From Flagellimonas beolgyonensis (GTDB taxonomy: Bacteria; Bacteroidota; Bacteroidia; Flavobacteriales; Flavobacteriaceae): 64,000 nucleotides of DNA. The stretch covers positions 2,501 through 66,500 of the forward strand of contig NZ_RZMY01000002.1 in NCBI RefSeq assembly GCF_003992615.1, read 5' to 3'. The position numbers were made by a program, and so were the translations under genes. The notes beneath the pieces are model-generated. The model ran no database searches. It was not told the DNA's origin and saw only the letters and a list, made by a program, of their open reading frames with translations. Below are positions 9,060-17,751 of the stretch, one piece after another (positions within the stretch are counted from its first letter, which is position 1; each line of letters opens with the position of its first letter).

Positions 9060-10587
9060 TATCTGGGTCATCGTCACTGTTCATTGCGCTGCCAAAAGCT
9101 TCATCCGCACTTGGGAATTTTGGCGTTGCAAAGGGATTTTCTTCATCCGCATTCATCTTCGATTGGAATTCGAATGGGGAATCAAAGTCATCCAAGTTAT
9201 CAAATTTACCCAGAGCACCCACAAATTTTAACCTAATATTATCCAAACCACCGTTACGGTGCTTGGCCACGATAAACTCGGCCTGACCCTGGGTCGGGGT
9301 GCGCTCCTCATCGTCCCATTCGTCAATTTTATAGTATTCCGGCCTGTAGATAAAGGAAACGATATCCGCATCCTGCTCAATGGCCCCGGATTCCCTGAGG
9401 TCGGAAAGTATGGGGCGCTTGCTGCCTCCACGGGTTTCAACGGCCCTGGACAACTGTGAAAGTGCGATTACGGGTACATCCAATTCCTTGGCCAATGCCT
9501 TCAAGTTTCGTGAGATGGTGGATATTTCTTGCTCCCGGTTTCCGCCTTTTTGGCTTCCACCAGCCGTCATTAACTGCAAGTAATCGATAATGATCAAACG
9601 AATCTTGTGTTGTGACGCCAATCGCCTTGCCTTCGCACGAAGGTCAAAAATGGACAGGGATGGGGTATCATCAATGAACAAGGGTGCTTTCTCCAAAGCT
9701 TTCACCTTTACGTTCAACTGTTCCCATTCGTGTTTTTCCAATTTGCCGGTACGCAATTTTTCCGAAGACAGCCCTGTTTCGGAGGATATGAGTCGGGTAA
9801 TCAACTGGACGGAAGACATCTCCAAGGAAAAGAAAGCAACGGGAATATCGGAGTTCACCGCTATATTCCTCGCCATGGACAGGGTCAATGCTGTTTTACC
9901 CATACCCGGTCTTGCAGCCACAATAATAAGATCACTGGGTTGCCAACCGGAGGTCAATCGGTCCAACTTGTCAAAACCGGAAGGTATTCCACTCAAACCT
10001 TCCTTATTGGAAATTTCCTCAATTTTCTTTTTGGCCTGGATCACCAAGTTCTGGGCAGTTTCTGCAGAACGTTTCAAGTTCCCCTGAGTGACTTCATACA
10101 ACTTGGCTTCGGCATTGTCCAACAAATCAAAAACGTCGGTGGAATCACTGTATGCTTCCTCTATTATTTCGCTAGAAATCTTAATCAGACTTCGCTGGAT
10201 GTATTTTTGAAGAATGATCCTGGCGTGGAACTCAATGTGTGCCGAAGAGGCTACTTTTTGGGTCAGTTTTATGAGGTAAAAGTCCCCTCCGACCGCTTCC
10301 AGTCTGCCTTCCTTCTTTAATTGGGCCGAAACAGTTAATAAATCCACCGGCTCGGAGGATTCGAACAATTTAAAGATGGCTTCGTAAATATATTTGTGTG
10401 CATCCTTATAGAAAACATCAGGATGTAGGATATCTATTACTTCATCCACCCCTTTTTTGTCAATCATCATGGCGCCCAGCACAACTTCCTCTAAATCAAC
10501 AGCTTGAGGAGGTATTTTACCTTTCTCAAGATTGATTAGGGTGGATTTGTCCACTCTATGACCGACTATGGGGCTAGGTTTATCCAT
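9043..10587 (-). CDS. dnaB: Replicative DNA helicase DnaB
   Basis: This 514-residue hexameric helicase unwinds DNA ahead of the replication fork. It has the N-terminal DnaB domain (about 30-130), a linker, and the RecA-type core with Walker A ARPGMGKT (225-232), Walker B LIIIDYLQL (about 330-340) and the KHRNGG segment. A loop with GGSQKGGNREQ matches the family's DNA-binding loop region. The acidic tail ending DDDPDNDVPF is typical of Bacteroidota. The start MDKPSPIVGHRVDKS is the first ATG after an upstream region carrying two DnaA-box-like repeats. The stop overlaps the possible ATG of the next gene. Confidence 0.97.
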   Translation of the reverse strand: MDKPSPIVGHRVDKSTLINLEKGKIPPQAVDLEEVVLGAMMIDKKGVDEVIDILHPDVFYKDAHKYIYEAIFKLFESSEPVDLLTVSAQLKKEGRLEAVGGDFYLIKLTQKVASSAHIEFHARIILQKYIQRSLIKISSEIIEEAYSDSTDVFDLLDNAEAKLYEVTQGNLKRSAETAQNLVIQAKKKIEEISNKEGLSGIPSGFDKLDRLTSGWQPSDLIIVAARPGMGKTALTLSMARNIAVNSDIPVAFFSLEMSSVQLITRLISSETGLSSEKLRTGKLEKHEWEQLNVKVKALEKAPLFIDDTPSLSIFDLRAKARRLASQHKIRLIIIDYLQLMTAGGSQKGGNREQEISTISRNLKALAKELDVPVIALSQLSRAVETRGGSKRPILSDLRESGAIEQDADIVSFIYRPEYYKIDEWDDEERTPTQGQAEFIVAKHRNGGLDNIRLKFVGALGKFDNLDDFDSPFEFQSKMNADEENPFATPKFPSADEAFGSAMNSDDDPDNDVPF

Positions 10588-10754
10588 AAGTGCGAAAGTA
10601 GCTAATTAACTTTTAGTTAACTTTAGATTTAAGGGATGTGATGTTCACAGGTACTCAACATTTTAATTGTTGATAACTTAAAATACCTGTTGATAACATA
10701 AAAAAATTACGGGATATAACCTAATGAAATCGGTTAACCTCTTAAAAACAAGAA
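10588..10754. promoter_or_regulatory. dnaB upstream region with repeated DnaA-box-like sequences
   Basis: TGTTGATAAC occurs at 10668-10677 and 10688-10697, exactly 20 bp apart. Its complement TTATCAACA differs from the DnaA box TTATCCACA at one base. A perfect palindrome TGTGA-TGT-TCACA lies at 10637-10649. A weak -7 candidate (TACTTTCG on the minus strand) lies close to the dnaB start. DnaA control of dnaB is a plausible inference that has not been shown. Confidence 0.35.
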
Positions 10755-11708
10755 TTATTCGTCAAAAACCCCCATGTTGGAATATTTATCCATGCGAGAT
10801 TTTACCAATTCTTTTGGTGATAACTTTTTAAGTTCCTCGTAATGGGATGAAATTTTGTTTTTGACGATTTCAAAAGTCTTTTCCCTGTTGGCATGTGCTC
10901 CACCCAAGGGCTCCTTTACGATCTCATCGACCAATTTCTGCTTCTTCATATCGGCAGCGGTCAATTTAAGGGCCTCAGCGGCTTGTTCTTTATACTCCCA
11001 GCTTCTCCATAAAATGGAAGAGCAGGATTCTGGCGAGATTACAGAGTACCATGTATTTTCCAACATCAATACCTTATCGCCAACACCAATGCCCAAAGCA
11101 CCACCGGAAGCTCCTTCCCCAATGATCACTACAATGATCGGCACTTTAAGTCGTGTCATTTCCAATATGTTTCGTGCAATGGCCTCACCTTGTCCTCGCT
11201 CCTCAGCCTCAATGCCAGGATATGCACCGGGGGTGTCGATGAAACTAACCACGGGAATACCGAACTTTTCAGCCGATTTCATCAATCGCAGCGCCTTGCG
11301 ATACCCCTCAGGGTTGGCCATTCCAAAATTTCTATACTGGCGTGTTTTGGTATTGTATCCTTTTTGTTGACCGATGAACATGTAGCTCTGATCACCGATC
11401 TTGCCAAGTCCACCGATCATGGCCTTGTCATCCTTTACATTCCGATCACCGTGCAGTTCCAAAAAAGTATCCCCACAAATGGCCTTAATGTAGTCCATGG
11501 TGTATGGACGATTGGGATGCCTTGATAATTGCACCCGTTGCCACGCGGTCAAATTTTTATAGATATCCTTTCGGGTCTCTTCAAGTTTCCTTTCTATCTG
11601 TGTGCAGGTCTCACTTACATCTACATCACTTTCTTCCCCAATGATCATACATTTTTGAAGTTGTTCTTCAAGTTCTTTGATGGGGAGTTCAAATTCTAGA
11701 TATTCCAT
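10755..11708 (-). CDS. accA: Acetyl-CoA carboxylase carboxyltransferase subunit alpha
   Basis: This 317-residue protein matches AccA along its length. With AccD it moves the carboxyl group from biotin to acetyl-CoA to make malonyl-CoA for fatty acid synthesis. Recognisable blocks are [38 protein letters not shown] (about 170-188) and [15 protein letters not shown] (about 208-222), the last forming the oxyanion/CoA region. The N-terminal helical segment starting [14 protein letters not shown] is standard. A -7 box TATATTTG lies 34-41 bp upstream. No other acc gene is nearby. Confidence 0.97.
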   Translation of the reverse strand: MEYLEFELPIKELEEQLQKCMIIGEESDVDVSETCTQIERKLEETRKDIYKNLTAWQRVQLSRHPNRPYTMDYIKAICGDTFLELHGDRNVKDDKAMIGGLGKIGDQSYMFIGQQKGYNTKTRQYRNFGMANPEGYRKALRLMKSAEKFGIPVVSFIDTPGAYPGIEAEERGQGEAIARNILEMTRLKVPIIVVIIGEGASGGALGIGVGDKVLMLENTWYSVISPESCSSILWRSWEYKEQAAEALKLTAADMKKQKLVDEIVKEPLGGAHANREKTFEIVKNKISSHYEELKKLSPKELVKSRMDKYSNMGVFDE

Positions 11709-11741
11709 GGGAAGTCGTAATTTTCAACTAATCAGTGGGGA

Positions 11742-11749
11742 CAAATATA
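11742..11749 (-). promoter_or_regulatory. accA promoter -7 element
   Basis: TATATTTG on the minus strand (11749-11742) matches the TAnnTTTG consensus. A TTTA about 19 bp upstream is a weak -33 element. The leader to accA would be about 30 nt. Confidence 0.6.
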
Positions 11750-11819
11750 TAACATTCTCCCATACCTAAAATAATACCCGAAGGGGTTTAATTTCAACAA
11801 AATGGGCAATTCGAATGCT

Positions 11820-12902
11820 CTAGCGTTTGGCTTTCATTAGCATGTAAACGGCGAATGCACCAAAAAGAAGATTGGGGATGAGCACGGCCAGCAAGGGTGA
11901 AAATCCGGATTGTTCCGCCAAGGTACCAAAGACCTTATCAAAGAAAATGTATACAAAGGCCACCCCAATACCAAAGGCCAAATTAAGTCCCATGCCCCCT
12001 CTTCGTTTAACGGAGGACACCGCCACAGCGATAACCGTAAGAATAAAGGCTGCAATGGGTAAAGCCCAACGTTTGTACTTTACCAACACGTAGGCATTGA
12101 TGTTAGACGCGCCTTTGCGCCGTTGGTCTTCGATAAAATCGTTCAGTTCGAAAAGGTTTTTGGTCTCCGCAACATAGGAAACGGGAGTAAGGTCATCCAA
12201 TTTGAAGGAAAAAATTGTGTCCAACCGTCTTTTGGCGTTGATGTATTCCGTTTCGCCTCTCACAATACGCTTTTCGTAATTGGTCAAACGATAGGTACTG
12301 TCCTTGTCCACCCATCGGATGTTGCTGGCAGATATTTTGTAATCCAATTTGCCGATGGAGTCAAAGTGCTCATACGTGAAATTATAGCCCAATTTCCGAT
12401 TAGGGTCAAAACTGCTCACATAGATATAATCGGTTTCATTGAGCTGGTTGAAGATGTTTTCGGTTTCCCGGTCCTTCCTTCCCTTTTTGAAATACTTGTA
12501 CTCAAATTCGTTGAAACCAATGCTGGCATGGGGCACTATGAACATCCCCATCATAAAAATTAAAATTGCCACTAAGGTGGCACCTATAAAATACGGTCGT
12601 AGAAATCGCCAATAGGAAACCCCGGAACTCAAAATGGCCACAATCTCAGTATTACTCGCGAGTTTGGAGGTAAAGAAAATAATGGACAGAAACAGGAATA
12701 TAGGCAACAATAGGTTCCCGATCACCAAGGTGAAATTTCCATAAAAAACAATGACTTCGGATAGGGGTGCCTCATTATCGATGATCTTCCCAATCTTTTC
12801 GGCCAAATTGGCCATGATACCAATGGGAACAAACAGGAGCAACATCCCCATAAAGGTGACCAAATAACGCTTTAATATGTACCGGTCAAGGATGGTGAGC
12901 AT
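11820..12902 (-). CDS. LptF/LptG family permease (YjgP/YjgQ)
   Basis: This 360-residue inner-membrane protein belongs to the LptF/LptG family, transmembrane partners of the LptB ATPase that extract lipopolysaccharide and pass it to LptC/LptA. Hydrophobic helices lie near 15-35, 55-75, 95-120, 280-300, 305-325 and 330-355. Between them is the periplasmic beta-jellyroll domain (about 125-270). The N-terminus MLTILDRYILKRYLVTF is typical. Its ATG shares one base with the tgt stop (TAATG), so the two are translationally coupled; tgt-lptG adjacency is common in this family. It could be either LptF or LptG, so no symbol is given. Confidence 0.9.
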   Translation of the reverse strand: MLTILDRYILKRYLVTFMGMLLLFVPIGIMANLAEKIGKIIDNEAPLSEVIVFYGNFTLVIGNLLLPIFLFLSIIFFTSKLASNTEIVAILSSGVSYWRFLRPYFIGATLVAILIFMMGMFIVPHASIGFNEFEYKYFKKGRKDRETENIFNQLNETDYIYVSSFDPNRKLGYNFTYEHFDSIGKLDYKISASNIRWVDKDSTYRLTNYEKRIVRGETEYINAKRRLDTIFSFKLDDLTPVSYVAETKNLFELNDFIEDQRRKGASNINAYVLVKYKRWALPIAAFILTVIAVAVSSVKRRGGMGLNLAFGIGVAFVYIFFDKVFGTLAEQSGFSPLLAVLIPNLLFGAFAVYMLMKAKR

Positions 12903-14032
12903 TACAATCGTTTATCCATTTGTTGAACCATCTTGGTTTTCCATTCCTGAAAATCCCCTGCTAAAATACGTTCTCTGGCAGTACGTACCAACCAAAGGTA
13001 AAATCCTAAGTTGTGGATGGTAGCAATTTGCTTGCCCAAATACTCGTTGGCGGCGAACAAGTGTCTTAAATACGCCTTGGAATATTCAGTGTCCACAAAC
13101 GTAATTCCCATTTCATCGATGGGCGAAAAATCGTTCTCCCATTTTTTGTTCTTGATGTTGATGGTCCCATGGGCCGTGAACAACATTCCGTTGCGGGCAT
13201 TCCGTGTGGGCATCACACAATCGAACATATCCACACCCAAGGCAATGTTCTCCAATATATTGATGGGCGTTCCAACTCCCATTAAATAGCGCGGCTTATC
13301 TTCTGGCAAAATATCGCAAACCAATTCTGCCATTTCATACATTTCCGGTGCAGGCTCCCCAACAGACAATCCGCCAATTGCATTCCCCTCTGCCCCTACC
13401 GATGCAATATATTCGGCTGATTGCTTGCGAAGATCTTTGTACGTGGAACCCTGTACAATCGGGAAAAAACTTTGGGAATACCCATATTTAAAAGGCAACT
13501 TTTCTAAATGGCTGATGCACCGGTCCAACCAACGATGGGTCAAATGCATGGAACGTTTGGCGTAATTGTAATCGCAGGGATACGGTGTGCATTCATCAAA
13601 CGCCATGATGATATCCGCTCCGATGGTACGTTGGATCTCCATCACATTTTCAGGAGTGAACACGTGGTGCGAACCATCGATATGCGATTTGAACTTTACC
13701 CCTTCTTCCTTAATCTTTCGGTTACTGGACAGGGAATATACCTGATATCCCCCACTATCGGTCAAAATGTTGCGATCCCAGTTCATGAACTTGTGTAGGC
13801 CGCCCGCTTCTTCCAAAATACCGGTGCCAGGCCGTAGGTACAGGTGATAGGTATTGCCCAAAACAATATCGGGGTTTATATCATCCCTCAATTCACGTTG
13901 GTGTACCCCTTTTACGGATGCCACTGTGCCCACAGGCATAAAAATCGGTGTTTCAATGGTACCATGATCGGTGGTGATCGAACCTGCCCTTGCTTTGCTC
14001 TTACTATCCTTCTGTACTAAGGTAAATTCCAA
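12902..14032 (-). CDS. tgt: Queuine tRNA-ribosyltransferase, without zinc cysteines
   Basis: Tgt exchanges guanine 34 of GUN-anticodon tRNAs for the queuosine precursor preQ1. At 376 residues it is full length. Seen are catalytic Asp92 in TDSGGYQV, GGLSVGEP (220-227), the nucleophile region VDMFDCVMPTRNARNG (267-282) and His340 in ATIHNL. The structural zinc motif CxCxxC, expected around 302-316, is absent: the segment reads FSPIDEMGITFVDTE. As I recall, other Flavobacteriaceae Tgt proteins share this, so it is probably a lineage trait. The start is TTG (14032-14030): an in-frame TAA lies four codons upstream and there is no ATG. It is followed by the LptF/G gene with a TAATG overlap. Confidence 0.95.
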   Translation of the reverse strand: MEFTLVQKDSKSKARAGSITTDHGTIETPIFMPVGTVASVKGVHQRELRDDINPDIVLGNTYHLYLRPGTGILEEAGGLHKFMNWDRNILTDSGGYQVYSLSSNRKIKEEGVKFKSHIDGSHHVFTPENVMEIQRTIGADIIMAFDECTPYPCDYNYAKRSMHLTHRWLDRCISHLEKLPFKYGYSQSFFPIVQGSTYKDLRKQSAEYIASVGAEGNAIGGLSVGEPAPEMYEMAELVCDILPEDKPRYLMGVGTPINILENIALGVDMFDCVMPTRNARNGMLFTAHGTINIKNKKWENDFSPIDEMGITFVDTEYSKAYLRHLFAANEYLGKQIATIHNLGFYLWLVRTARERILAGDFQEWKTKMVQQMDKRL

Positions 14033-14035
14033 TGG

Positions 14036-14058
14036 TCGCTTTTAAAAGCGCAAATATA
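14036..14058 (-). promoter_or_regulatory. tgt promoter -7 element and palindromic leader
   Basis: The minus strand has TATATTTG (14058-14051), the Bacteroidota -7 consensus, followed at once by the perfect 14-bp palindrome CGCTTTTAAAAGCG (about 14050-14037), then the TTG start of tgt at 14032. A TTG 16 bp upstream of the -7 box is closer than the usual 19-20 bp. The palindrome could form a hairpin at the 5' end of the mRNA. Confidence 0.5.
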
Positions 14059-14135
14059 GCGATCTCATTTTCGCCAACCCTTAACAAAAAAATAAAGTTT
14101 GTAAAGTTCTCTGTCGATAAATAATACAAATACAC

Positions 14136-14166
14136 TTGCTTAGCCGACCGAATGCCGTTACTTTTG
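14136..14166 (+). promoter_or_regulatory. Transketolase operon promoter
   Basis: TTG (14136-14138), a 20-bp spacer and TACTTTTG (14159-14166) match the Bacteroidota promoter consensus. The start point should fall near 14171, about 15 nt before the first transketolase gene. Confidence 0.75.
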
Positions 14167-14185
14167 AAACAATAAAAATCTAACA

Positions 14186-15031
14186 ATGCCGAACACTCAA
14201 GAATTACAGGATTTGGTCTATCAGGTGAGAAGGGACATCCTGCGGATGGTCCATAAGGTAAATTCCGGTCACCCCGGTGGATCGTTGGGCTGTACCGAAT
14301 TTATGGTTGCCCTATACAATGAAATTATGGAATTGAAGGAAGGTTTTGATATGGATGGAATCGGGGAAGATGTTTTCTTCCTATCCAACGGTCATATCTC
14401 CCCTGTCTTCTACAGCGTTTTGGCGCGTAGGGGTTATTTCCCGCTTGAAGAGCTCAATACCTTCAGGCTTATCAATTCCAGATTGCAGGGTCACCCGACC
14501 ACGCACGAAGGATTACCTGGTGTTCGAATTGCTTCCGGTTCTTTGGGACAAGGCATGTCCGTGGCCATTGGTGCGGCATTGGCCAAAAAATTGAACAACG
14601 ATGATCATTTGGTGTTCAGTTTGCACGGTGATGGGGAACTTCAGGAAGGACAAAACTGGGAGGCTATCATGTTTGCGGCAGGTAACAAAGTGGATAATCT
14701 AATCGCCACAGTGGACCGAAATGGCCAACAAATCGATGGTCCGACCGAAAAAGTATTGCCTTTGGGCGATGTTGCTGAAAAATTCAGGGTATTTGGCTGG
14801 GATGTGCTGGAAGTTGAACACGGCAATGACCTGGAACGGGTGATTGCCGGATTGAAAGAAGCCAAAAGCAGAACCGGAAATGGAAAACCCGTTTGCATGG
14901 TCATGGATACCGAAATGGGCAATGGTGTGGACTTTATGATGCACACCCATGCTTGGCACGGCAAAGCGCCCAGCGATGAGCAATTGGCCACGGCCTTGGC
15001 ACAAAACCCAGAAACATTAGGCGATTATTAA
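14186..15031 (+). CDS. Transketolase, N-terminal (TPP-binding) subunit
   Basis: This 281-residue protein is the thiamine-diphosphate-binding half of a split transketolase, an enzyme of the non-oxidative pentose phosphate pathway that moves two-carbon units between sugars. The TPP signature GDGELQEGQNWEA starts near 151, and HKVNSGHPGGSLG (22-34) carries a conserved active-site His. The partner with the pyrimidine-binding and C-terminal domains is the next gene, 16 bp downstream. Two-gene transketolases are common in Bacteroidota, so this is not a frameshift. Confidence 0.95.
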   Translation: MPNTQELQDLVYQVRRDILRMVHKVNSGHPGGSLGCTEFMVALYNEIMELKEGFDMDGIGEDVFFLSNGHISPVFYSVLARRGYFPLEELNTFRLINSRLQGHPTTHEGLPGVRIASGSLGQGMSVAIGAALAKKLNNDDHLVFSLHGDGELQEGQNWEAIMFAAGNKVDNLIATVDRNGQQIDGPTEKVLPLGDVAEKFRVFGWDVLEVEHGNDLERVIAGLKEAKSRTGNGKPVCMVMDTEMGNGVDFMMHTHAWHGKAPSDEQLATALAQNPETLGDY

Positions 15032-15047
15032 TCCAGAAACCAAGACG

Positions 15048-16001
15048 ATGACAAAATATACAGACCAAGGAAAACAGGACACACGCAGCGGTTACGGTGC
15101 AGGAATGACCGAACTCGGAAGGACCAATCCCAATGTAGTGGCCCTTTGTGCCGACCTCGTGGGCTCCCTAAAAATTGAAACCTTTATTGAAGAGAACCCG
15201 GAACGGTTCTTTCAGGTGGGGATTGCCGAGGCCAACATGATGGGGATTGCAGCCGGTTTGACCATCGGGGGCAAGATTCCTTTTGCGTCCTCCTTTGCGA
15301 ATTTCGCCACAGGACGTGTCTACGATCAAATTCGCCAATCCATAGCCTATTCCGACAAGAATGTGAAAATATGTGCTTCCCACGCCGGACTTACCCTTGG
15401 GGAAGATGGTGCCACCCATCAAATTTTGGAGGATATCGGTTTGATGAAAATGTTACCTGGAATGACCGTGATCAATCCATGTGATTTTAACCAGACCAAA
15501 GCGGCCACCATCGCCATTGCGGTGCACCATGGACCCGTATACCTTCGTTTTGGAAGACCCAAAGTGGCCAACTTTACCCCTGTGGACCAAAAATTTGAGA
15601 TTGGGAAAGCATTAATGCTCAGTGAAGGTACCGATGTGACCATTATTGCCACCGGCCATTTGGTCTGGGAATCCCTGATGGCTGCCGAGGCATTGGAAAA
15701 CCAAGGTATTTCTGCCGAAGTGATCAACATGCACACCATTAAACCATTGGATGACAAAGCCATTTTGGATTCCGTGAAGAAAACAGGTTGCGTGGTAACT
15801 GCAGAGGAACACAACTATTTGGGCGGATTGGGTGAGAGTGTTGCCCGGGTTTTGGCCACCCACCATCCCACCCCACAAGAATTTATCGCTACCCAAGATA
15901 CGTTTGGTGAAAGTGGTACCCCTGAGCAATTGATGGAGAAGTACGGTTTGAACAATAAAGCCATAGAAGCAGCCGTTTTAAGAGTGTTGAAGCGGAAATA
16001 G
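15048..16001 (+). CDS. Transketolase, C-terminal subunit
   Basis: This 317-residue protein holds the transketolase pyrimidine-binding domain (about 8-175) and C-terminal domain (about 190-315). Seen are FFQVGIAEANMMGIAAGL, whose Glu helps activate thiamine diphosphate, ASHAGLTLGEDGATHQ and AEEHNYLGGLGE. With the N-terminal subunit encoded 16 bp upstream it forms the complete enzyme. The pair is expressed from the promoter at 14136-14166. Confidence 0.95.
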   Translation: MTKYTDQGKQDTRSGYGAGMTELGRTNPNVVALCADLVGSLKIETFIEENPERFFQVGIAEANMMGIAAGLTIGGKIPFASSFANFATGRVYDQIRQSIAYSDKNVKICASHAGLTLGEDGATHQILEDIGLMKMLPGMTVINPCDFNQTKAATIAIAVHHGPVYLRFGRPKVANFTPVDQKFEIGKALMLSEGTDVTIIATGHLVWESLMAAEALENQGISAEVINMHTIKPLDDKAILDSVKKTGCVVTAEEHNYLGGLGESVARVLATHHPTPQEFIATQDTFGESGTPEQLMEKYGLNNKAIEAAVLRVLKRK

Positions 16002-16053
16002 TTTCCGGTATCCTTTTTGTGGATATACTTCAACCTTTTAAAAATGAACATTT

Positions 16054-16665
16054 ATGAGAAAAACGCTTCTAGTAGCAGTTTTTGCCCTAATCGGAGCAAC
16101 TGCATGGGCCCAAAGTGGGTCAGGATTTGGTGTTAAGGCCGGTTTATCTTACAACAAAAACGGTGATTTGATCAGTTCCGTCGGCGATGGTGGACAGGAC
16201 ATCATTGAAGGTGCCGAGGGAAAGGCAGGTTTCCATTTTGGTTTTTGGGGAAAATTGGACTTTCCAAAAATTTATCTACGACCCGAATTGGTGTATTCCA
16301 AGACCAAAAGTTCCTACGATGTGGATGGAGAATCCCAAGATTATGACATCTCCAAATTGGACTTGCCCGTTCTATTGGGCTACAAGTTGATCGGTCCCCT
16401 TCATGTTTTTGCAGGACCAGCATTCCAATACACCCTTAAAAATGATTTGGGAGACCTACAAGTGGAAGACGTGAAAAACGACTTTACCGTTGGCCTAAAT
16501 GCCGGGGTTGGAGTTAACTTGGGCAAAATCGGATTGGATTTACGCTACGAGCGAGGCTTTTCCGAAAACGAGGCCGAATTTATCGACAACAATATTACCA
16601 CGGTTTCCGGAAGGGTAGATTCCAGACCTTCACAGGTTATTTTTGCCCTGTCTTTGAAATTGTAG
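16054..16665 (+). CDS. Outer-membrane beta-barrel protein (porin family)
   Basis: This 203-residue protein has a signal peptide ending ATAWAQ (about residue 20) and alternating beta-strand patterns throughout, such as FGVKAGLSY and AGVGVNLGKIGLDLRYERG. It ends with an aromatic/hydrophobic strand, VIFALSLKL. It looks like the PorT/outer-membrane beta-barrel group (PF13568) of Bacteroidota, probably an eight-stranded barrel of unknown function. It lies 52 bp after the transketolase genes and before a strong terminator, so it may be co-transcribed with them. Confidence 0.85.
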   Translation: MRKTLLVAVFALIGATAWAQSGSGFGVKAGLSYNKNGDLISSVGDGGQDIIEGAEGKAGFHFGFWGKLDFPKIYLRPELVYSKTKSSYDVDGESQDYDISKLDLPVLLGYKLIGPLHVFAGPAFQYTLKNDLGDLQVEDVKNDFTVGLNAGVGVNLGKIGLDLRYERGFSENEAEFIDNNITTVSGRVDSRPSQVIFALSLKL

Positions 16666-16684
16666 TTGAGTATTTATATAAAAC

Positions 16685-16716
16685 AAAAAGCCCGATCCAT
16701 GGATCGGGCTTTTTTT
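16685..16716. terminator. Bidirectional intrinsic terminator
   Basis: A perfect 14-bp stem, AAAAAGCCCGATCC with its complement, around a 2-base centre, is flanked by A and T tracts. It serves the outer-membrane barrel gene (+) and the convergent FKBP lipoprotein gene (-). Confidence 0.95.
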
Positions 16717-16722
16717 ATTTCA

Positions 16723-17685
16723 TTAGTTGGTATCTGGATCCAAATAATCGGGAACCCCATCTCCATCTGTATCAGGATATGGGAAAATAATGTTGCCATT
16801 ATCATCCGTTATTTCATTTCTTGTGGAAACGCCGTCCCCATCATCATCGGCATCCCTAAAGTTGGCAAAAAAGGTAAAAGATTCCGAATCTGAATCAGTA
16901 TTGTCATCAAACAAATACCCGTTACCGTTCAAATCTTCTTTTATGGAGGGTATACCATCATTATCATTATCTGTATCCTCTATAAAAAGCCCAACTTCCA
17001 CCTTAAAGAGCAATGGTGCATATAATGGAATTATGTTGGTTGGGGGATTGTTAAAATAGGCAAGTCCTGACGGCATAATTATAATGCCTTGACCACTGTT
17101 CGTAATATCATAGGTTCCATCGGGGTTGTCCACTATTTGATCGGCAGTCCCCGATTTTAATTGTGCTATGCCATTGGAATACCCCAGAGCAGTAAAAGGC
17201 AATTCCTGCCAAGTAAAATCCTTACTTTCATCGAACAAAGTACCATCCAACAACGAGCCTTGGTACCGTACCAAAACCGAATCGGCAACGGTAGGCCCTT
17301 TGTCACCGGTACCTTGCTTTACATCTATATAATACAACGTGTGGGGAATATCGGTTTCCTCCGCATCCAAACCCAAATAACTGGAGGAAACTTTGATGGT
17401 AATCGGAACCGCAAAATCCAACATTGGGGTTTTGTCGGCATTATCCCCAGCAATGGTTCCGATAACGATCTCGTGTGAAACATTGGGCTCGTTCTGGAAA
17501 TCCTCGTAATTGAAAAAATGGGTGCTCAAGAATTCCCTAATGGCTGCATCGTCTTCCGGGGCTACATCGCTCAATAAACTTGGTGGCACCTCTATAACAT
17601 CGTTATCGTCGTCCCTCTTACAGGAAAAAAGAAGCACTGCCATTACCAAAGAAACAATAATCCTATATCTCATCCATTGTATCAT
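16723..17685 (-). CDS. FKBP-type peptidyl-prolyl isomerase lipoprotein with calcium-type repeats
   Basis: A lipoprotein signal ends at FSC (Cys22) in this 320-residue protein. An FKBP-like domain occupies about 120-235, with VLVRYQGSLLDGTLFDES and GQGIIIMPSGLAYFNN. The C-terminal ~80 residues carry Asp-rich repeats DTDNDNDGIPS, DADDDGDGVST and DTDGDGVPDYLDPDTN, which resemble thrombospondin type 3/EF-hand calcium sites. It probably helps fold proteins at the outer membrane. Aromatic residues of a classical FKBP pocket are only partly recognisable, so enzymatic activity is uncertain. It ends close to the shared terminator. Confidence 0.85.
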   Translation of the reverse strand: MIQWMRYRIIVSLVMAVLLFSCKRDDDNDVIEVPPSLLSDVAPEDDAAIREFLSTHFFNYEDFQNEPNVSHEIVIGTIAGDNADKTPMLDFAVPITIKVSSSYLGLDAEETDIPHTLYYIDVKQGTGDKGPTVADSVLVRYQGSLLDGTLFDESKDFTWQELPFTALGYSNGIAQLKSGTADQIVDNPDGTYDITNSGQGIIIMPSGLAYFNNPPTNIIPLYAPLLFKVEVGLFIEDTDNDNDGIPSIKEDLNGNGYLFDDNTDSDSESFTFFANFRDADDDGDGVSTRNEITDDNGNIIFPYPDTDGDGVPDYLDPDTN

Positions 17686-17712
17686 TTAGCTGCGCAAGAT
17701 ACAATTTTCAGT

Positions 17713-17720
17713 TATTTTTG
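17713..17720 (+). promoter_or_regulatory. -7 element ahead of the S4 protein gene
   Basis: TATTTTTG matches TAnnTTTG and lies 31 bp before the S4 gene start. No TTG is seen at the proper -33 distance, so this is a moderate call. Confidence 0.45.
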
Positions 17721-17751
17721 TTGAGTCCATTAACAAAGATTTGCAAAGACC

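Noticed and set aside
9060..9077. ATG 9077 as start of the secreted protein after dnaB
   Set aside because: It lies inside the dnaB coding region, and the extra residues have no signal-peptide character; 9059 or a TTG nearer the signal core is more likely.
15032..15047. Frameshift between the two transketolase halves
   Set aside because: Two-gene transketolases are common in Bacteroidota, and each half has its own start, stop and complete domains.
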